Of a stretch of 19,201 bases of DNA, positions 1 through 7,980 are shown piece by piece; the first letter of the stretch is position 1, and each line of letters begins with the position of its first letter. The position numbers and the translations under genes were made by a program. The notes beneath the pieces are model-generated. The model made no database searches and had not been told where the DNA came from. It saw only the letters and a list, made by a program, of their open reading frames with translations. Source of the DNA: Pseudomonadota bacterium (GTDB lineage Bacteria; CALINM01); assembly GCA_026415985.1 (NCBI GenBank), contig JAOAGA010000025.1, positions 1 to 19,201 of the forward strand, read 5' to 3'.

Positions 1-67
1 TCTCTAACTCGATTGTTATCATATCAAGAATTAGCTTCTCATCGTCAACTACAAGTATATTAGCCAT
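1..67 (-). CDS. Response regulator, receiver domain N-terminus (partial)
   Basis: Only the first 22 codons are inside the window; the gene runs off the left edge. The visible N-terminus, MANILVVDDEKLILDMI, is the beta1 strand and acidic DD(E) pocket that starts CheY-like receiver domains, where the two acidic residues help bind Mg2+ next to the phospho-accepting Asp. A good Shine-Dalgarno (TAGGAG, about 6 nt before the ATG) lies in the 17-nt gap after the last pseudopilin gene, and the strand is the same, so it is probably the distal gene of the secretion operon. The output domain is not visible, so it could be a stand-alone CheY-type protein, a NtrC/PilR-type activator or another class. Confidence 0.85.
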   Translation of the reverse strand, partial: MANILVVDDEKLILDMITIELE

Positions 68-84
68 GGTTTCTCCTAACTTTT

Positions 85-546
85 CTAATTCTTTTTAGGT
101 GTAAAAACAAACTCCCACTCGCTATATCTGTTTTTATTTTCAAAATGCCTGTATTGGTAAGGAAACCCTTTCTTTTTCAGAGGTTCTTTATCGCTTTTGC
201 TTCTTACCCCTTTAATTCTACCCGATTCATCTCTAATTATATCCCATTCTCCGTCTTCTGTCATCGGGTCTTTATAAATTTTTCTAATGTGGCGTTTTAT
301 ATTTAAAAATCTGTTGTCCTTAATAAGATCCTCAAGCTTTCTCGGTAAAAAATTTACCCCTCCGTGTCCGCTACTATAATAACTTTCAAGTCCCTTTACT
401 ATTTGATCACCTCGGAACAATAGTTCTTCCTCTTTTTCTCTCTGAACCGCCGTTTTCCAGACTTTTCCTGCCGATGCAAGTCCAATCCCTATAAAAACCA
501 TAATTATTATAACAAATATGTAAGTAAATCCCCTGTTACCAGTCAC
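85..546 (-). CDS. Atypical pseudopilin lacking the position-5 glutamate
   Basis: A 153-residue protein with a very short leader (MTGNRG) followed by FTYIFVIIIMVFIGIGLASAG, a class III (prepilin-type) signal with a Gly-Phe cleavage junction after residue 6 and one hydrophobic helix. Position 5 of the predicted mature protein is Phe, not the usual Glu. Absence of Glu5 is known for tip-type minor pseudopilins such as GspK, so a tip or initiator role is possible. The remaining 125 residues are charged and end in an aromatic patch (YSEWEFVF). The start is a GTG that overlaps the preceding pseudopilin gene by 11 nt, which suggests translational coupling. Pseudopilin class is well supported; the exact subunit is not assignable. 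Confidence 0.8.
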   Translation of the reverse strand: MTGNRGFTYIFVIIIMVFIGIGLASAGKVWKTAVQREKEEELLFRGDQIVKGLESYYSSGHGGVNFLPRKLEDLIKDNRFLNIKRHIRKIYKDPMTEDGEWDIIRDESGRIKGVRSKSDKEPLKKKGFPYQYRHFENKNRYSEWEFVFTPKKN

Positions 547-925
547 GATAGGGAGTTCCAGAAAGACTTATCTTATTACTGCCACTTTTTACATCATAAA
601 TACCCTGCTCGTCAGGTATTGGAGAGTTTACCAGGATCCATGTGGTATTTGAATCAGTAAAGGGATCTTTAGGTATAGCCCTCAGATATCCTTTGGTAAC
701 AAGAGCATCAAGAGAATCCGGATACTTCTGATTGTCTGCATAATACTGATCTATGGCGCTTCTCATAGCAAAAAGATTTTCCCTTAAGACAGTTTCTTTC
801 GCCTTAGTAACAGAGTTTTTATAAGTTGGTTGGGCTATCGTTAAAAGTATCCCGATAATAGACACAACTATTATCAACTCAAGTAAGGTAAAACCTTTTT
901 CACCAATCTTTGTAGTATGTCCCAT
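536..925 (-). CDS. GspG-like pseudopilin
   Basis: A 129-residue pseudopilin. The leader MGHTTKIGEKG is followed by FTLLELIIVVSIIGILL, giving a prepilin-peptidase site after Gly11 and the conserved Glu5 of the mature protein. After the N-terminal helix comes an alpha-helical stretch with AKETVLRENLFAMRSAIDQYYADNQKYP, then L..LV.KGYLRAIPKDPFT and a C-terminal YDVKSGS segment. These are hallmarks of major pseudopilin GspG/OxpG-type proteins. It would form the periplasmic pseudopilus filament pushed by GspE. The gene overlaps the upstream pseudopilin gene by 26 nt and is preceded by a purine-rich AGGAAAAGG, so it belongs to the same transcript. It is the best candidate for the main filament subunit of this system. 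Confidence 0.88.
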   Translation of the reverse strand: MGHTTKIGEKGFTLLELIIVVSIIGILLTIAQPTYKNSVTKAKETVLRENLFAMRSAIDQYYADNQKYPDSLDALVTKGYLRAIPKDPFTDSNTTWILVNSPIPDEQGIYDVKSGSNKISLSGTPYRDW

Positions 926-1388
926 CTATTGCCTTTTCCTCGCTTAAAGAATATACATCAAACACATCATCACCTTCTTTAGGATTATCTGGTTCGCTTG
1001 AGTAACTTCTTATCCCCCAAGTCTCCTCAGGTGATTTATTGTAGTCTGTATTAAACGGATCTCTTGGTATCCTTCTTAAAAAAAATATCTTTTTTCCCGG
1101 TACCGGTGAAGTAATATCTTCAACCCCTTCTACGAGCGTTTTCAAATCAGGTGGATAACCGGACCCGCCTAACTTCTGAGTAATTCTTTTTTCATCGTAG
1201 GCCCGTTTATAATCATCTATTGCCTTTCTTATTATTCTTAAATTATATCTTAATTCCATCTCTTTAGTTCTTTTGACAGCCATTCTCGCCACCGGAAAAA
1301 CAGCCGATGCAAGAATGGCAAGCACAGCCACCGCTACAACAAGCTCTATAAGAGTAACTCCCCTTTTATTACCCCCTTTAAAGCCCAT
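900..1388 (-). CDS. GspG-like pseudopilin (first of three)
   Basis: A 162-residue pseudopilin. The leader MGFKGGNKRG precedes VTLIELVVAVAVLAILAS: cleavage would fall after Gly10, leaving Val as residue 1 and Glu at mature position 5. Past the helix it keeps the GspG-type layout: NLRIIRKAIDDYKRAYDE, YPPDLKTLVEG, then RRIPRDPFN and a C-terminal DVFDVYS motif, with about 30 more residues in the globular domain than the next pseudopilin. An in-frame TAA lies 6 nt before the ATG, so the start cannot be further upstream. No convincing Shine-Dalgarno is seen. It is the first gene after the cohesin-like fragment, 124 nt downstream of it; that gap holds no gene I can support. Probably a second major or minor pseudopilin. 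Confidence 0.86.
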   Translation of the reverse strand: MGFKGGNKRGVTLIELVVAVAVLAILASAVFPVARMAVKRTKEMELRYNLRIIRKAIDDYKRAYDEKRITQKLGGSGYPPDLKTLVEGVEDITSPVPGKKIFFLRRIPRDPFNTDYNKSPEETWGIRSYSSEPDNPKEGDDVFDVYSLSEEKAIDGTYYKDW

Positions 1389-1512
1389 TATTTATTGCCA
1401 CCGGATTTCTTCATAAACATCTAAGTATAATTTGTTTACCTTCCAATAATTTTACAGCTGGTGACCCTTACTTTCTTTTCAACTCATAAGTTCATTATGA
1501 TATAAACTGAAA

Positions 1513-1938
1513 CTATCTAACATCAATTATAGCACCATTTGTTCTTAATGAGTAAATCTTGCCATTCATAAGTCTTATCTTAACGCTATTAAAGCTTACT
1601 GCTTCTATATTTGATCCTTTATTTTTGCCTTTAAGTGAGAGCCTGCCAACCGATACATTTGCAGGTAGCTCATCTTCAAACTTTCCGTATAACCTAAAAA
1701 CCCCGGTTTTCGGATCAATACTCGCCTTATAGACATCATTGTCACTCCTTTTTAAATCCTCTTCAATAAGTTTAATCGCCTCCGTATAGACTCCGTTAAT
1801 ACTGCCGGTAACCTCGAACTCAACAATATCCTGAACACCCGAAATAAGCAGATCAACTTCAAACTCCTCACCAACTCCTACCGATTCAGGGCCAATCGCT
1901 ATAATGTAGGCGTTCTCATCGCTAATCTGACCTGCTAC
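1513..1938 (-). pseudogene. Cohesin-like domain in frame with the secretin but separated by a TAA
   Basis: Reading straight on in the secretin frame after its TAA (1939-1941) gives 141 uninterrupted codons ending in TAG. The peptide has a beta-rich, cohesin-like pattern: VGVGEEFEVDLLISGVQDIVEF near the start, a middle DPKTGVFRLYG strand pair, and VGRLSLKGKNKG..IEAV at the end, like the cohesin-type tails (dockerin-binding fold) that I recall on some TPR-secretins of pilus-like systems. There is no in-frame ATG or GTG near its beginning; the only ATG is about 25 codons from the end, so it cannot easily be translated alone. It is either the C-terminal domain of the secretin cut off by a recent nonsense change, a base-call error, or a readthrough extension. 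The domain name is my judgement from the pattern. Confidence 0.6.
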
Positions 1939-3798
1939 TTAACCTGTTATGGCCTCTCTTTTCTGAACATCTTCCGTTGTCTCCTGACTTTCAACAATCG
2001 ATCTCAACATCGGTTTAGCAGAAAGCCTGTCTTCTGTTCCGGACCAGATATTAGTTACATCTGCTGTAGGATAGATTACTCCTTTTGTTATTCTCGGGGT
2101 TATTGATATAAAAATATCTGCCTGATCTATTTTGTTGGTATAACTTGTAAAAAGCGAGCCTATTACCGGTATATCACTAAGAAAGGCTATACCAGACCTT
2201 GCCCTCTCTAATCTGTTTTGTATTAACCCACCCAAGACTGTAGTTTCACCGTCTTTAACCCTAAGGGTTGTCTTCGCATTTCTGGTTCCTATTCTGTAGA
2301 CGGTTGTCCCGTTCTGAGTCTTTGATTCACTCACTATATTGCTGACCTCTGCCTCAATTTTTAATTCAACCTCATCATTGGAAAGAATTTTCGGCTCTAC
2401 ATTAAATTTCACACCAACATCAACATACTGAACATTTTCAGACCTCTGATCGGCACCACTCACAGTCACCGTAATTACCGGTACTCTATCTCCAACAAGT
2501 ACCTGAGATTTACCACCATCAAGAGTTTTTATCTGAGGGTTTGCAAGCGTTTTGGTTACACCATTTTGTTTCAGAAAGTTTATAGTAATATAAGGCAAGG
2601 TAAAGAGAATATTTCTGTTAATCTTTGCGATCTCAAGATCTTTGATTGTAAGTAGAGTGTCACCTGTTTTAATGTTAATATTTGAGTTTTCCACTATAGC
2701 GGTTGGGTTTCTGCCTTTACCAAACCCTGCCCCGATTGAGTAGGGATTAAAATCTACCCCCAATCTTTCTAAATCATTTCTGTTAACCTCTACAAACTCT
2801 AAATCAAGCAAAACCTCTGCCTTTGCCATATCGTTTGCCTGAATTATCTTATCTGCCAGTTCTAAGCTATCAAGATCTGATCTCACTATTATTGAGTTGG
2901 TATCTTCGTTAACAAAAATCTGCCTTGCTTCTATAAGATTTCTCAAAGTATTAACAACTTTTTTTGCATCTGCATATTTAAGGAAAAAGGTCTTTATATA
3001 ATACTCATCATACTCCTTTCTCTTTTGCTTATTATCTGGATAAACTATGGCATTTTTCTGATTTATCACTTTTAAGGCTAATTTATTGGTAAACAAAAGA
3101 AGTTCAAGTGCCTGAACAAAGGATGCCTGCTCAATAAAAATGGTCACTTTATTATCTCTTATCTGCTCATCGAAAAGAAAATTCACCCCTGAAAGTTTGG
3201 AAAGAATCTCAAAGACATCTTTAATGGGGGCATCTTTAAACTTTAAAGTAACCGGTTTGGTTGATTTAATATTGAGTTCATACTCGAGGGGGCTCTTCGC
3301 ACTTTCTTTTAATAACCTGTCTGCAAGGGTTTTTGCCTCTACAAGCTCTGTATTTAATGAGTAGGCTCTTTTTGCCTCATCAATGGCTTCCTTGATCTTG
3401 TTTGATGAATAAAAAACCTTTGCCTTTTCCAAACTTAACATAGCCTCTTTTTTTATCTTGATATCCTGCAAAAACTCAAAGGCCCTTTTAAAGGTAGGGT
3501 CTAAAACGAGAACTAAATTAAACTCTTTCTCTGCCTCATCAAGTTTGCCATCTGAAAGAAGCTTTCTTCCCTTGTCAAAATGTAGCTGAGCAGATGCTTC
3601 CTTTGCCCTTGCAAGCTTAATAACATATTCAATATCCCCGGGACTGTCCTGCAGAGCCTTATTGTAATATGTTATTGCCTCGTCATATTTTCCCTGAGAC
3701 ATAAGATTTTCTGCAGTTCTGTAAGCTCTGTATGAAGAGCATGAAGAAAACAAAATAACAGATAATAACAGTAAAATAACTTTAATCTTTCTTCTCAT
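1939..3798 (-). CDS. gspD: TPR-containing secretin lipoprotein (GspD/PilQ/OxpQ type)
   Basis: Outer-membrane channel of the secretion system, 619 residues. It begins with a lipoprotein signal (RRKIKVILLLLSVILFSSC, lipobox Cys20), so it probably reaches the outer membrane without a separate pilotin. Residues about 25-165 are TPR-like helices (GKYDEAITYYNKALQDSPGD; GKLDEAEKEFNLVLVLDP). Residues about 180-250 form an N0/STN domain (LKFKDAPIKDVFEILSKLSG), then an N1-like domain (FFLKYADAKKVVNTLRNLI). The secretin barrel follows at about 330-580, with LANPQIKTLDGGKSQVLVGD, VGVKFNVEPKI, and the signature VKDGETTVLGGLIQ...FLSDIPVIGSLF. The gene overlaps its upstream neighbour by 17 nt. It ends at a TAA immediately followed in frame by a cohesin-like domain, so the native protein may be about 760 residues. 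Confidence 0.93.
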   Translation of the reverse strand: MRRKIKVILLLLSVILFSSCSSYRAYRTAENLMSQGKYDEAITYYNKALQDSPGDIEYVIKLARAKEASAQLHFDKGRKLLSDGKLDEAEKEFNLVLVLDPTFKRAFEFLQDIKIKKEAMLSLEKAKVFYSSNKIKEAIDEAKRAYSLNTELVEAKTLADRLLKESAKSPLEYELNIKSTKPVTLKFKDAPIKDVFEILSKLSGVNFLFDEQIRDNKVTIFIEQASFVQALELLLFTNKLALKVINQKNAIVYPDNKQKRKEYDEYYIKTFFLKYADAKKVVNTLRNLIEARQIFVNEDTNSIIVRSDLDSLELADKIIQANDMAKAEVLLDLEFVEVNRNDLERLGVDFNPYSIGAGFGKGRNPTAIVENSNINIKTGDTLLTIKDLEIAKINRNILFTLPYITINFLKQNGVTKTLANPQIKTLDGGKSQVLVGDRVPVITVTVSGADQRSENVQYVDVGVKFNVEPKILSNDEVELKIEAEVSNIVSESKTQNGTTVYRIGTRNAKTTLRVKDGETTVLGGLIQNRLERARSGIAFLSDIPVIGSLFTSYTNKIDQADIFISITPRITKGVIYPTADVTNIWSGTEDRLSAKPMLRSIVESQETTEDVQKREAITG

Positions 3799-4363
3799 TA
3801 TGACCCTCTTTGTCTAATTTTAATATCCTTTTTTCACCTTTAACATCTACAAGAACTACTTCGTTTTTGCTAATTCTTTCAATAAAATAATCTGTATCAA
3901 ACAATCTGTCATTTTTTTTAAAAGATTTTATATCATTTTCTCTTTTTATAAAAGCAAACCTTTTTTCTTTCTTGTCCATAATGCCTAACAAAATAATATT
4001 ATTAAGCTTATCTACCTTTACTTCCTGTTTTTCTTCTTTTAATATTTCCTGCTGAGATGGCAAAATAGGCAGAGGCGGTGCAGGTTTTGGCTCAGGCTTC
4101 TTTTCTTTTTCTGTATTCTTATTAACATTAAGATCTTTTATCAGGTCTGCGAAGATATCCCTTTTAAAACGATATCCTGAAATCATAGGGTATTTAATAT
4201 TTTTTTCCTCCGTGCCTTTTCCTGCTATTAAAGATCTGCTGTTTTCCTGCATTACTGGCATTTGAGGAGATTTAGCCTCCCTCTCCTCTGTAAAAAACAC
4301 CCTGTAAAGGATAAGCACCCCCCATAGTAACAATAAAGATATAGCTATATTCTTCTTGTTCAT
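3782..4363 (-). CDS. GspC/PilP-like inner-membrane connector
   Basis: A 193-residue bitopic protein: a short cytoplasmic start (MNKKN), one membrane helix (IAISLLLLWGVLILYRVFF), a long polar linker with a Pro/Lys/Glu-rich stretch around residues 85-115, and a C-terminal all-beta domain (LNNIILLGIMDKKEKRFAFI ... LFDTDYFIERISKNEVVLVD) of the homology-region type in GspC and PilP. In both families this domain contacts the N0 domain of the secretin and links the inner-membrane assembly to the channel. Its place, directly after a PilO-like gene (its ATG abuts that TAA) and overlapping the secretin gene, is the expected one. Sequence alone does not separate GspC from PilP; the single membrane anchor and absence of a lipobox favour GspC-like topology. 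Confidence 0.8.
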   Translation of the reverse strand: MNKKNIAISLLLLWGVLILYRVFFTEEREAKSPQMPVMQENSRSLIAGKGTEEKNIKYPMISGYRFKRDIFADLIKDLNVNKNTEKEKKPEPKPAPPLPILPSQQEILKEEKQEVKVDKLNNIILLGIMDKKEKRFAFIKRENDIKSFKKNDRLFDTDYFIERISKNEVVLVDVKGEKRILKLDKEGHNEKKD

Positions 4364-4864
4364 TTAAATTACGCCCTTCAAATAGGTGGTTAAAATGATT
4401 GAACCTGTTATTATATCATTCCCTTTCTGAATCTTCAGATTATCAATCATTATAAAATGAGAACCTCCCTCTAACTCATATAAAAACCTTTTTATGCTCT
4501 CATAATTGCCTTCTATGCCGATAGTCAGGATTAATCTGGTAAGATTTAAATCCTTCTTTTCCTCAAAGCTATAATTAATTGTCTTTATATCAACCTTGCC
4601 CGTGAATGATTTTTCGAAGATATAATTAATGATTTTTGAGAAATCTTCTCTTGTTCTCAACCTCTTTTCATACTCACCTATCTTATCCTTTGTCTCATAA
4701 ATATCCTGAAAAGTAAGGAGCTTTTCCTTTGCCTTTTTATCTCTCACTATTTTGTATTCCGATAACTCCCTGGAAAGATCTCCTTCTCTCTTAGGTACAT
4801 AAAAAAACCAGACTAAAACATTAAGAAACAATAGAATTAATAATAAAACCAGAGGTTTTTTCAA
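4364..4864 (-). CDS. pilO: PilO/GspM-like inner-membrane protein
   Basis: A 166-residue protein with an N-terminal membrane helix (LVLLLILLFLNVLVWFFYVP), a coiled-coil-prone charged segment to about residue 80 (ELSEYKIVRDKKAKEKLLTF, then KIGEYEKRLRTREDF), and a C-terminal ferredoxin-like domain (LTRLILTIGIEGNYESIKRFLYELEGG...IDNLKIQ). The phrase pattern 'GNYESIKRFLYELE ... IDNLKI' is typical of PilO. It pairs with the PilN-like protein in the inner-membrane alignment platform. The start is a TTG that overlaps the PilN-like stop (TTGA), served by a strong GGGAGAG about 6 nt upstream; no ATG fits better. Confidence 0.82.
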   Translation of the reverse strand: MKKPLVLLLILLFLNVLVWFFYVPKREGDLSRELSEYKIVRDKKAKEKLLTFQDIYETKDKIGEYEKRLRTREDFSKIINYIFEKSFTGKVDIKTINYSFEEKKDLNLTRLILTIGIEGNYESIKRFLYELEGGSHFIMIDNLKIQKGNDIITGSIILTTYLKGVI

Positions 4865-5415
4865 TATATCTCTCCCTTAATCTCAAAATCGTTGATAAGC
4901 ACCTTTTTTTCGCCCACACGCTGGAAGGTCTGTCTCGTTATCTCAGCCTTTTTTATATAACTGATACCCTGTAATTTTTTAGAAAAGGCTACCGCACTCT
5001 CCGGATTTAGGCTTTCGCCTGTTAAGACAAAATTTTTTCTTGGTATGTCCATATCGAGACTCTTGAGCGACATCCCTCCTACTATTGTATCTTCAATATC
5101 TGTCAGAAAAACTGTTACAAAAAACCTTTTTTCATAAATATCCTTGTAGAATGTCATCTTTTCGTTGAGTTGTCTTATTTCTTCATCAGATACCAGTTTT
5201 CTTCTTTCTTCAATGCCTTTCTGGATCATCTCCTCGATAGCCCTTTTTTCATTTTTGACACGTTCTATTTCCACAGAAAGATTTCCAACCTTCCTAATAG
5301 CTAAAATAAAGAAGGTTAATAAAAAAAAGATGCTAAAAACGTAGAAAATGTTTACAGCAAATGCTTGCTTTCGCTTTACCCTGTTGATCGAAGAAAAATT
5401 GATATTATATCTCAT
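4861..5415 (-). CDS. pilN: PilN-like inner-membrane protein
   Basis: A 184-residue protein starting MRYNINFSSINRVKRKQ. The 'INF' segment just before the membrane helix is the PilN feature that docks into PilM in type IV pilus systems. One helix follows (FAVNIFYVFSIFFLLTFFIL), then a coiled-coil segment (VEIERVKNEKRAIEEMIQKG) and a C-terminal alpha/beta domain (GGMSLKSLDMDIPRKNFVLT... KLQGISYIKKAEI). I place the start at the ATG at 5415 rather than an upstream TTG at 5439: the ATG forms a classic ATGA overlap with the PilM-like stop and gives the expected short N-terminus. Together with the preceding gene it covers what GspL does as one protein in a standard type II system. Confidence 0.84.
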   Translation of the reverse strand: MRYNINFSSINRVKRKQAFAVNIFYVFSIFFLLTFFILAIRKVGNLSVEIERVKNEKRAIEEMIQKGIEERRKLVSDEEIRQLNEKMTFYKDIYEKRFFVTVFLTDIEDTIVGGMSLKSLDMDIPRKNFVLTGESLNPESAVAFSKKLQGISYIKKAEITRQTFQRVGEKKVLINDFEIKGEIY

Positions 5416-6272
5416 AAATCCAATACCCCGAGACCACAAACATAGGGCGCTACCTTTAACTCCTCCGATGGATTCAGTAACTTCTCTTTTATATTTAAAA
5501 CCTTTACCTTTTCTGAAAAATAATTTTCTATACCAATTCTTTCCATCTCGTCAAATATTGCCATTTCCTGTGGTTCAAAATCACCGAATCTCTCCCTGAT
5601 ATTCGTTAACATACTCATTGTTTCAAAATCTATTCTCGAAAGTTCCAATGGTCTATCAACCTCTCTTATTGAGATGGGTAAATCATCCTTTATAATAATC
5701 TGGGAAAAATCCTTTTCTCTTAACCAATAAACAACGCCGTTTCTGGGAAGGGATTTCTCGAAGACATTCATAAAAGAAAGTGAAGGTGTTATCATTAAAA
5801 CAGGTTCTACACCAAGCTCTATGAGAAGGTTTTCTAAAGATTTTAAAAATCCCTTGAAGGTAGCGACAATAAGAAGTTTGGTTACTTCTTTCTCTTTTTT
5901 AAGAAGCTGTATCCGGATTTCTACATAATCTTTCGGAATAGGCATTATCTTTTGTATCTTCCACATTACAAACTCAATCGCTTCGTTTTCGTTTTTAGGA
6001 TAGGTCTCAACTTCAAGATAATGATACCACGATAGGGCATGCGGTAAAATTACACATGACTCCTTAAGCTTACACAACGACTTATTTTTTAGCTCTTCTA
6101 TAAGCCCCTTCAGAACATCATAGTTAAGCAAAACATCCTTTTCTGTCCTTTCATAGACCTTTTTTTCCTTTGACCTAACCTTGTGTAAATCACCGACAAA
6201 ATATTGCCCTTTCCGTAACTCACCACAAAGATGGAGTAAATATTCGCTATCAAGTATTATTACACTTTTCAT
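5412..6272 (-). CDS. pilM: PilM/GspL-like actin-fold cytoplasmic protein (degenerate)
   Basis: A 286-residue soluble protein placed exactly where PilM sits (gspE, pilM, pilN, pilO). The N-terminus (MKSVIILDSEYLLHLCGEL) corresponds to the first beta hairpin of the actin-like fold but lacks the glycines of the usual nucleotide-binding 'DxGxxxxK' loop. The middle contains a PilM-like segment (CVILPHALSWYHYLEVE, then EAIEFVMWKIQKIMPIP and LIVATFKGFLKSLENLLIELG VEP). The end (APYVCGLGVLDL) resembles the last helix of PilM/GspL. The weak nucleotide loop suggests a structural adaptor rather than an active ATPase, as in GspL. A GGAA lies 8 nt before the ATG, and the gene starts 3 nt after gspE ends. 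The family assignment rests as much on order as on sequence. Confidence 0.78.
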   Translation of the reverse strand: MKSVIILDSEYLLHLCGELRKGQYFVGDLHKVRSKEKKVYERTEKDVLLNYDVLKGLIEELKNKSLCKLKESCVILPHALSWYHYLEVETYPKNENEAIEFVMWKIQKIMPIPKDYVEIRIQLLKKEKEVTKLLIVATFKGFLKSLENLLIELGVEPVLMITPSLSFMNVFEKSLPRNGVVYWLREKDFSQIIIKDDLPISIREVDRPLELSRIDFETMSMLTNIRERFGDFEPQEMAIFDEMERIGIENYFSEKVKVLNIKEKLLNPSEELKVAPYVCGLGVLDL

Positions 6273-6275
6273 AAT

Positions 6276-7979
6276 TTATTCCACAAAAGTTACTCTATTT
6301 ATTTCCTTAAGGGTTGTAACACCCTCAAAAACCCTTTTTAATGCAGACTCCCTTAAAAAGACCGTTCCCAACTCCTTTGCCTTCTTTTTCAGGATTTGAA
6401 TGGGAGCCTTCTCAATTATAAGTTCCTTTATATCATCGTTCAATACCAAAAGTTCTCCGATGGCAATTCTGCCTTTATAACCCGTATAGGAACATTCTGA
6501 ACAACCTTCTCCTTCATAGAAAACATAATCTTTATATTTATCATCAATACCGGAGAGTCTCAAGAAATCTGGAACATAGTTAACAGCTCTCTTACAGTTT
6601 TGACAGAGTGCCCTTATGAGCCTCTGAGCAAGAACACAGTTCAAAGATGATACAAAATTGTATGGAGATATACCCATATTCAAAAACCTTGCTATTACAT
6701 CAAATATGTTGTTTGCATGAACAGTTGTAAATACAAGATGTCCAGTAAGGGCGGATTGAATGGCTATCTGTGCAGTTTCCGGATCCCTAATCTCACCAAC
6801 CATTATCTTATCCGGATCGTGTCTGAGAATAGACCTTAACCCTCTTGCAAAGGTTAACCCCTTTTTCTCATTGACGGGAATCTGAACAACCCCCTTTAGC
6901 TGATACTCAACGGGGTCTTCAATAGTTACTATCTTATCTTCTCCGGAGTTAATCTCACTTATTGCAGCATAGAGTGTAGTTGTTTTTCCGGAGCCGGTAG
7001 GGCCTGTAACAAGAACCATCCCATAGGGCTCTCTTATCTTTTTTCTGAATGCTTCCACCAAGTCATTATCAAAACCTAAATAATCAAGCCTTAAGTTCTT
7101 TAAATCAATCATTATACTTTCTTTATCAAGAACCCTGATTACCGCGTCTTCACCAAAAATTGTAGGCACTATAGAAACCCTGAAATCAACATATTTTCCC
7201 CTGATCTTGAGCTTAAACCTTCCGTCCTGAGGGATTCTTTGTTCAGCTATATCAAGATCTGACATTACCTTAATTCTCGAAATTATGTGGCTTTGATATT
7301 TCAAGTCAATGGGACCTAAAATTTTTTGAAGAATACCGTCAATCCTAAAACGAACATACACACCTTCCTGAGAAGATTCAATATGAATATCACTTGCCCG
7401 TTTCTGCAGTGCATCGTATATGGCAGTGTCAATAAGTTTAACAACAGGACTCGTATCCTCGGTGAGCTTTTCTAAGGATAGAACCTCCTCTCCCTGTTCC
7501 GTTTCCTTAATGAGTAAAACTCTGAAATCTTCTGTTACCTCTTCCAGAATCTTTGAGGCGCTTTCAAGCTTCGCCAATGCTTTTTCTATTCTGCTTTTTG
7601 GGGAGACGATAATCTCAATGGGCTTACCCAAAATAAGATACAGCTCGTCAATAGTTAAGACCCTGATGGGATCTGAAAAGGCAAAATAATACTTTCCTCC
7701 TTCTTCCCTGATAAATACAATCTGATATTTCCTCATTAACTCAACTGAAATTCCTGAAGGCAGTTTATCCGGCGGGATATACTGAGAGAGGTCATCGTAC
7801 GGGAGTTTTAACTGTTCTGCCAGTGACTTATATAAATCATCTTCCGTTATATAGCCGAGATTAATAAGAACATTACCGACCTTTTCCCTGCTTTTTTTAG
7901 CCTCTTCAAGCCCCCTCTTTAACTGCTCCTCTGTAAGTAAACCTTTTTCTATGAGGATCTCACCGATCTTTTTTCGCAA
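6276..7979 (-). CDS. gspE: Secretion/pilus assembly ATPase GspE (PilB family)
   Basis: A 567-residue cytoplasmic hexameric ATPase that powers pseudopilus extension. Residues 1-150 form the MshEN/GspE N-terminal domain (IGEILIEKGLLTEEQL; VGNVLINLGYITEDDLYKSL). The motor domain begins near 175 (RASDIHIE). Visible motifs: Walker A GPTGSGKTT at 326-334, Asp box VTIEDPVEY at 351-359, Walker B IMVGEIRDPE at 392-401, His box TGHLVFTTVHAN at 412-423, and a zinc-binding tetracysteine CQNC (459-462) plus CSEC (493-496) typical of GspE/PilB extension ATPases rather than PilT. Start is TTG with a near-perfect GGAGGA about 6 nt upstream, inside the end of gspF; only 1 nt separates the genes. All catalytic motifs are intact. 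Confidence 0.96.
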   Translation of the reverse strand: MRKKIGEILIEKGLLTEEQLKRGLEEAKKSREKVGNVLINLGYITEDDLYKSLAEQLKLPYDDLSQYIPPDKLPSGISVELMRKYQIVFIREEGGKYYFAFSDPIRVLTIDELYLILGKPIEIIVSPKSRIEKALAKLESASKILEEVTEDFRVLLIKETEQGEEVLSLEKLTEDTSPVVKLIDTAIYDALQKRASDIHIESSQEGVYVRFRIDGILQKILGPIDLKYQSHIISRIKVMSDLDIAEQRIPQDGRFKLKIRGKYVDFRVSIVPTIFGEDAVIRVLDKESIMIDLKNLRLDYLGFDNDLVEAFRKKIREPYGMVLVTGPTGSGKTTTLYAAISEINSGEDKIVTIEDPVEYQLKGVVQIPVNEKKGLTFARGLRSILRHDPDKIMVGEIRDPETAQIAIQSALTGHLVFTTVHANNIFDVIARFLNMGISPYNFVSSLNCVLAQRLIRALCQNCKRAVNYVPDFLRLSGIDDKYKDYVFYEGEGCSECSYTGYKGRIAIGELLVLNDDIKELIIEKAPIQILKKKAKELGTVFLRESALKRVFEGVTTLKEINRVTFVE

Positions 7980-7980
7980 A

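Noticed and set aside
1389-1512. Small gene or promoter between the cohesin-like fragment and the first pseudopilin
   Set aside because: Only a 10-codon frame ending in the pseudopilin start region is present, without a ribosome site, and no -35/-10 pair with proper spacing was found.
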